Shown here: positions 59,401 through 64,000 of the stretch, in pieces | Layout: each line of letters opens with the position of its first letter | How positions within the stretch are numbered: position 1 is the first letter of the stretch | Notes under the pieces: generated by a model | Databases searched by the model: none | What the model saw: only the letters and a program-made list of their open reading frames with translations | Told to the model about the DNA's origin: nothing | Translations under genes and position numbers: made by a program | Assembly (NCBI GenBank): GCA_030248135.1 | Contig: JASANC010005206.1 | Coordinates: 124,001-188,000 of the forward strand | DNA from: Theristus sp. LFF4_11 | Lineage: Eukaryota > Nematoda > Chromadorea > Monhysterida > Xyalidae | DNA length: 64,000 bases | Direction of reading: 5' to 3'

Positions 59401-62400
59401 TTGTTCTCACGTGAACACCATTGTAAACTTGTTCGCATTCAGTAACAAATCAAGCAATACAAAGAAAAACACGACTGAATGCTCGCATCATGAGTAACAA
59501 AGACGTGGTAATAATAGGTTGTGCAGGTGAACAACGTTACCTGACAGAACGAAGACGCCCGTTAAGAGAAGATCGAATCGGACTGAGTTGATTTGGCGTG
59601 GCAAGCCGCCGGTTTTACTGGATGGAGTCTGTGGCTTGCGGGGCGATACCGACGACGAAGCGCAAGCAAATGACGATGCGCTCGTGGTCGCCATCAGAAT
59701 TGTGGGTGACGCTGGAGTGCTTGGTGAGGCTGTGGCTGTTGTACTCGCTGCAAAGAAATTAAAGCATTTCAAACATCATTATAGCTAGATACCAAAGCAG
59801 CTTCGTGGTTCAAATTTCATGGAAACGCACATAATGAAAATACACAACTTGCATCTGTGCTGTTGTGTTGTGGACCACTAAATGAAACGAATAATGTTGC
59901 GAAATCCTGTTTGTGTCGTAATCATCCACATAATACGCTTGATCGGCCTTTTACCACAGCAGTACCATGCACAATGAATGACAACAGAACCTATTCATCT
60001 AATTATATCAAGACAAGATCGTGCGTGGGGTTTTATTTTGAAACTGAAATTCAACACAGCGGGCGTTCCAAACGTTTTGGGACTCGATTCACTCACTCCA
60101 ATCGCACCAAAAGCGTTCAAGGGAAGCTCGATGGTTAACTCAGTGGTTGGATTAAATCGGTTTTAAAATGAAATCCGAGAGCTCGATCGGCCAGTTGGTG
60201 GTGCGCTGCTGAAGCAATTTGAAAACTGCAGCGTAAATTGAATCAACCAGGCAGAGGCCACGCTGAAGAATACACCGGAAATTGAAGCCGTGTGCGAAAC
60301 AAGCACTCGAGATCAGTGGCAGCCACTGTTCGGTTACGCGCTTCATTCAAACGCCTACCCGCACGGTCATGAGAAGCAGACAAGCAAAACAACGCCGAAA
60401 TCTCAAGTTAACATCGATTACGACGACCTTGAAGCTGATACGCAACATGATGAAACACCAGCAATAGCAACCAGTAGAAAAGCGTATAATAGCCGAAGCA
60501 ATTTAGCACGATAAGCTGGGTCAGTATCTTACAATCTACTAGTCTGCCATCAATATTCCAGATATTTTACCAGTATGAAATTCAAAATGTTACACCACCG
60601 CTGTGCTCTCACAGCAGGATTCCCTAGCTGTGGTTGGGGAAGAATGAATGAATGCCGCAATAAACAATAAATAAAAACACACGTGTTTCCCACCAGAACG
60701 AACAAGCTGTCACCGAGATTAGCATCATAAAAAACCAGGATACACACAAGACTTCAGCTGGAAAAAGCACGGATTGTTGCAAAAAATGCAGCAAAATCTG
60801 TGCACAGCAAACACGAACACTCGATGCAAAGGATGTGTGTTTTGCCATTGGCGACACCAACCAAATCCATCATCATGCCGTAGCGGTGATGTTAATAAAT
60901 AAACACGAACGATCCCCAATCTTATGCGATCTTAACCGAGTCCGTCTGCGGTTTGTGTCTGACCAAAAAAACGTCTGCTCAAATGTCAAAGGAAAACGAA
61001 ACTGAAAAGCAATACAAATCAGACGAAGCCAGCTTGCGCGTTCAACCGAGGTCACCACTGTCTTTTGCATTCGTGTTTTTTCGACAGCGCGAAAAAAACG
61101 AAACCGATGGTAATAAATTTGTCTGAAGGCGACTTTTGCGATCGCTTGCGCAGCAGAACAACAGCAGCAGACGCGTTTTGATCTTGGTAACAACGATACA
61201 TATTGCCATCTCACGTGATACCATCCACACGGTCGTGCTGGATTGGGTGAGTTGACGACTGGACCGTTTGCAATTTTACAACACCTACAACCAACAACAG
61301 ACAACACTAATCCACACACACTGGTAGGTGACAGAAAACAGTTGAAAACTTCAGAATCGTTGAAAGTAAAATATTTCAACCAGTGATAAGTTCAACGTTC
61401 CGCGGCACCATAAAAAACAACAACAATCATTACATAATCACAGAATAAACAAGCGCGACGACCACGTTACATCATAAATTGAAATCAAGACAACGGAAAA
61501 CCTCCAACAACGCTGTCTGAGCTTTAAAGGCCACCGCACACGGCAACTGATGATGCTGCTGATAGGCTCGCACTCGCTTTATCGTTCTGTTTGACACATT
61601 GGTTCGATCGAACCGCTCATTTGGGGTAATTATAGGTTTTGACGTGTCATTTGTGCATTAGCACAGCACAGGCAATGTGTGGTGTTTGCTACGTCCGGTT
61701 CGGTCGGCTTTGTTTTGGCCGCGTTGACGATGCCAACACCAAATCTGCTTGCTCATTGTAATTGGCTAACGACCAGTCAAACAAAGCGACAATGAATTTA
61801 TTACGCTTGTACAATGAAGGCTGTTGCGCAAAATGCAATTCATGAATTTTAACCATGCATCCTCCTCAAAAACGGTGACAAATTTTAGAAATGAATTTGC
61901 GGTGCCAGTATCAACAGGACAAATTACTGAAGCAAGGATGACATTCTGCATGGACACGTGCGTGCTGTCTTCACGAATAGCTTTCAAGTCTTACCAATAA
62001 TAACTAGAATTCAATTTTTTCTGATAAAGGCTTGCGAAACCTCACAATTTCAACGATGAGAAGCATCATTGGCATCACACCTGACTTCATAATCAAATTC
62101 CCTATTGCGATTTCGTTTGTAATTTGTTTGAGCAACCCACACGGGTTTTAGATCATGATTGAGCCACAAAAAAACTAAAACTACGGAATGGCCGAGTAAA
62201 CACGACAGTTTTTCTCAGGGTGCAAGAAGCGCGCGAAATTTGAATAAAAAAAGAAGCTCAAAAACCCAATTGTGTGTCAAAGTTGATGCGTTTTTTTAAA
62301 AACAGATCGATTCTTCTTGTGTTTATTCTTTCTCCGTTGCACACGCGATTGGGAATTATCTTGGCATTTTTGAGATAGAGAACTCCGAGTGTGCGACTGA

Positions 62401-62584
62401 TCGCACCTTGATGGAGAATACATGGACTGCCGTATTTTCTCGGCCTTATTGTACCTCTGTTCGACGACAGCGGCGACGCCATTGTGTTTTTCGGGGGAAA
62501 ATCAAAACGATTGCTGGAGTTCTTGTTTTCAGTCAACACAGCAATTGCTGCCGATGCGGACCCTGATGTAGAAGTGGAAGCCAT
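29436..62584 (-). CDS. PLEKHG4: Puratrophin-1/PLEKHG4-like Rho guanine-nucleotide exchange factor
   Basis: Proposed 23 exons, phase-continuous, ~1774 residues: 62584-62407, 59747-59541, 59156-59012, 51091-50866, 42710-42372, 40736-40608, 36983-36858, 35999-35833, 35690-35552, 35353-34958, 34805-34710, 34589-34025, 33738-33521, 33289-32949, 32800-32503, 32360-32219, 32075-31954, 31532-31308, 31095-30883, 30796-30622, 30523-30407, 30263-29889 and 29821-29436. Order: CRAL-TRIO-like (~115-408; TLTVVVDTRT, VPVSQLTSPLGG), spectrin-like helices (~409-716), low complexity, DH (~1165-1345; TEWNYVHSLKYVI, DLPQELRGQ, LKPVQRMGKYALLL), PH (~1354-1480; VFLFEQLVLFAKPK) and a His/Ser-rich tail. DLPQELRGQ-IFGN-LYALYNKNKP recalls puratrophin-1. 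The DH domain should activate Rho GTPases. The first exon (62584) and exon 5 (42710) are the least certain; further small exons may be missed. Confidence 0.83.
31773..31892 (-). repeat. Dispersed repeat in an intron (partner at 48.8 kb)
   Basis: Reverse-complement match to 48825-48939, sharing TTTTATTTTGGT, GAGACTCAATGCGC and ATGACGCGGGAAT, then GATTCCGAGTCC/GATCCGAGTCC. Both copies are in introns of the PLEKHG4-like gene. Confidence 0.75.
36984..40607. other. Intron of the PLEKHG4-like gene, no gene seen
   Basis: 3.6 kb of AT-rich sequence. The 258-residue minus-strand ORF at 37365-38141 is Phe/Tyr/Cys-biased with no recognisable domain and no flanking exon structure. An AAC microsatellite lies at ~39222-39240. 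I see nothing else. Confidence 0.55.
40737..42371. other. Intron of the PLEKHG4-like gene, no gene seen
   Basis: 1.6 kb without supported features. The ORF at 41605-42042 lacks a domain and does not join to neighbouring exons. Confidence 0.5.
42711..50865. other. Large intron of the PLEKHG4-like gene
   Basis: 8.2 kb without a supported exon on either strand. ORFs are short, overlapping and compositionally biased. The only feature I can define is the dispersed repeat at 48825-48939. Confidence 0.5.
48825..48939 (+). repeat. Dispersed repeat, partner of 31773-31892
   Basis: About 115 bp resembling the reverse complement of 31773-31892, at roughly 80 percent identity by eye. Confidence 0.75.
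51713..52188 (+). repeat. Upstream direct repeat of the RT element
   Basis: 476 bp from ATACAATTTCGACAG to CGGCCCGCTA, about 98 percent identical to 54090-54567. It includes the GGTTCCGG/GGTACCAAACGCCGGCGG box (51795) and, from 52014, the left end of a Tc1-like element, CAGTGGCGGCCAAAGG. It stops abruptly where the RT reading frame begins. Confidence 0.9.
52190..53400 (+). CDS. Reverse transcriptase, 5'-truncated (Penelope-like lineage)
   Basis: The reading frame is open through the 5' junction; the first internal Met is at 52201, giving 399 residues from there. RT blocks appear in order: YGLPKLHKNP (~30), STYDFSTLFT (catalytic Asp ~114), QRTGVPMGGNCSPL, YRYIDDVIVF (catalytic Asp pair ~240), NYLDLDI, then LFDKTRDFNFRVVKYP and LSRFARICN. 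The GLPKLHK opening and the post-catalytic region match Penelope-related and similar metazoan RTs rather than LINEs or LTR elements. All catalytic Asp are present and no internal stop occurs, so the fragment looks recent. The usual N-terminal region and any GIY-YIG endonuclease are missing. It is not a host gene. Confidence 0.9.
53694..53768 (+). other. Short Arg/Ser-rich ORF in the RT element's 3' part
   Basis: A 24-codon ORF with alternating Arg-Ser (SSSRSRSPDRGRDKSKR) ends at a GTTAGT that could be a splice donor. A downstream open stretch (53948-54163, KRHSSDEAHRLFGG) could be a second exon in phase. RS dipeptides are typical of splicing factors. It may be a captured host exon or coincidence; I do not call it a gene. 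Confidence 0.3.
54090..54567 (+). repeat. Downstream direct repeat of the RT element
   Basis: 478 bp, about 98 percent identical to 51713-52188. This copy continues without a break into the complete Tc1-like element. Confidence 0.9.
54393..55175. mobile_element. Non-autonomous Tc1/mariner-like element
   Basis: The terminal inverted repeats CAGTGGCGGCCAAAAGTTTG (54393) and CCAAACTTTTGGCCGCCACTG (ending 55175) are flanked by TA on both sides. It is ~783 bp and has no transposase. Nested inside is a second inverted repeat (arms about 54551-54693 and 54941-55075) made of ATTCCGGCCCG units spaced 11-18 bp, around a fragment of the TTAGGATTAGGAACCTACAA family. Confidence 0.85.
54551..55075. mobile_element. 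Inner element with inverted arrays of ATTCCGGCCCG
   Basis: About six degenerate ATTCCGGCCCG units per arm point towards each other across ~250 bp. The arms also share the sequence ATTAAACCACACGAAGTGAT. This is probably an independent foldback insertion in the Tc1-like element, or its sub-terminal repeats. Confidence 0.75.
59748..62406. other. First intron of the PLEKHG4-like gene as modelled
   Basis: 2.7 kb with only short overlapping ORFs. The minus-strand ORF 60873-61379 has no recognised domain. This interval exists only if the proposed first exon at 62584 is right. Confidence 0.4.
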
Positions 62585-63392
62585 CAAAACGGCGCAAAAA
62601 TAGCGAATCGAACAGGCACAACGAATAGAAATCGATCAGATTGGAAACGATGATAAGTCGTTGAAAAATGTTTGACAGATTATAACTGCCAACTTTGCTG
62701 TCCGTGCTGTAAAAAAACCAAACTTCAACTGAAACCTTACTGGCGCTACTTTTTCTACCAAAAATCATCTGAAACCAAGGAAAAAACATCATGAAAAAAA
62801 CGAAAATAAAGCAAACAATAGAAGGAGGAAGAGTGAACGGAATGACGGATATGTTCGCATTCTCAGCCCAGTTTACGAGACAATACTGCCGTTGGTGAAT
62901 GTTGAAGGGACGCGACGCGACCAAACAGTGGGTTGGGTTGGTGTCTTGTGTGGAGCGCACAGCCTGAGATAAACGTTTGTGTGCGTATTGGCTTGACAAA
63001 CCAACATGTGCGTTGTATGTGTTTGCGTTGCTCCGTTCCACACACACACACACAAAATACAGACAGAGAGAGAATGTGAATGAATGAATGTGGCGTGATG
63101 GCAAGCTCCGCCTGCGCAGTACCTACCCCTACCGTTGATTATAAACGTTGACAGGGACCACTGCATTTGTGTGCTCGTTTTTGCACGTGTTAGACGAACG
63201 TCGGGCAACGGGCGCGCGCGCTTGTAGAAAAGTTGGCAACGCAGAGCGGGCGATATCGATAGCTGGTGCAAATTTTCCAGATATAAAACAGACACTCTAA
63301 CCAGGGGTCGAGGTACCCCCCCCCCCAACTAGAGATGTCAAAAAAATCCGGATTTTTTTTAAATTAAAAAAAATTCAAAATTTTTTTTTACA
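62585..63392. other. Upstream region of the PLEKHG4-like gene
   Basis: Probably 5' UTR and promoter. Minus-strand ORFs at 62529-63104 and 62873-63328 are biased and overlap, so they are not supported. An ACACAC tract (~63041-63054) and a run of C (63318-63327) are present. Confidence 0.4.
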
Positions 63393-63751
63393 AGTTAGGT
63401 TTGTTCGAAGCGTCTCGTCGAGCTGAGTTCAGCTAGACTATTTTCAGAACGATCCGGAAAACTATAAGAGCGAAAATCGTGTTTTATTGAAATTATGTCC
63501 ATTTCATAGAGGGAAAGTTGCATTTTCAACAGTAAAACAGGACAATTTTTCACGTGTACTTGAATATTGAACCGTTCTTAGTGGTTCCTCTTTAGTAAAT
63601 TACCAAAATTTGACTGTGTTCAAAAATTCCTGTTTGCTGCAGCAAAGTCGGCAACCCCTGTCGACCCGGTCGCTCGCCCCCCCCCAATACACTTACTTTC
63701 AGGTTCAACCAGCTATGCTATCTGCCACATGGCGAGAGCCCACTCTTATCG
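63393..63751 (-). repeat. Dispersed repeat, copy 2 (inverted relative to 8.1 kb)
   Basis: Reverse complement of 8120-8430, from TTCGAAGCGTCTCGTCGA to CGCCATGTGGCGAGAGCCC in mirrored block order. It retains ~50 bp (63462-63512) that the other copy lacks. Homopolymer A/T tracts precede it, and poly-A/T-rich sequence resumes at 63925-64000. Confidence 0.85.
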
Positions 63752-64000
63752 TATCGAAAACACGTACCATGATTTCGCGATCACGTTGCGGGCAACTGAC
63801 AGACGCAAGTTTAACACGTTAGTTTAGCTCAGCACGCAAGTTTTAGCATGTGGCCATGTTATCGGGTATCTGAAAAACGGTCGTGTGATGTGGTATTGAC
63901 CAACACCTAGAGATGTGAGGGTCAAAAAAAATTTTTTTTAATTTTTTTTTAAAAAAAAGTAAAAAAAATGAGCATTTTTTTATTTTTTTTATTAAAAATT
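63752..64000. other. Window end, homopolymer-rich
   Basis: No gene. From 63925 the sequence is runs of A and T resembling the T/A tract next to both copies of the dispersed repeat. Confidence 0.5.

Noticed and set aside
62258..62406. Extension of the 62584 ORF to its stop as an independent 108-residue protein
   Set aside because: A good donor (AAG|GTGCGA) in phase with the next exon makes a first exon of the large gene the better explanation, though the independent ORF is not excluded.

Overview
This window is nuclear DNA from an animal with spliced genes. All introns inferred in the eight multi-exon models are GT-AG except one GC-AG intron and one junction with no AG. Two innexins, a nematode-type phosphoethanolamine methyltransferase (PMT-2 architecture) and two Cys-rich Ly6/ET-module-like surface proteins point to a protostome, most likely a nematode with a fairly large, transposon-rich genome. 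The species cannot be named from the sequence. Gene models were built by hand from reading frame, GT-AG sites and phase continuity. Family names come from recalled motif knowledge, not from a search.

Layout: 1-2765 is AT-rich higher-order tandem repeat. 2963-5931 (+) is a UBASH3-like histidine phosphatase that has lost the first catalytic His. 5932-8648 is repeat-rich: an inverted-repeat element, a tRNA-promoter foldback element and one copy of a repeat that recurs inverted at 63.4-63.75 kb. 8649-9725 (+) is glycine cleavage H protein. 9726-13736 holds no gene I can support. 13737-16505 (+) is PMT-2-like. 17442-19526 (-) and 20125-22353 (+) are two innexins head to head. 22694-24266 (+) and 24775-26438 (+) are tandem paralogous two-domain Cys-rich surface proteins. 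26870-28332 (-) is a classical short-chain dehydrogenase. 29436-62584 (-) is one large gene of 23 proposed exons with CRAL-TRIO, spectrin-like and DH-PH modules (puratrophin-1/PLEKHG4 type). Its ~7.9 kb fourth-to-third exon interval hosts a truncated reverse transcriptase flanked by ~477 bp direct repeats, plus a Tc1-like non-autonomous element.

The genes do not form an operon-like pathway. The clearest functional groupings are the innexin pair with its shared 598 bp intergenic region, and the tandem Cys-rich pair next to it, which gives a local cluster of four membrane or surface genes (17.4-26.4 kb). GcvH and PMT-2 both belong to one-carbon/methyl metabolism, but I see no evidence that they are co-regulated. 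No CRISPR array, rRNA or clean tRNA gene was found.
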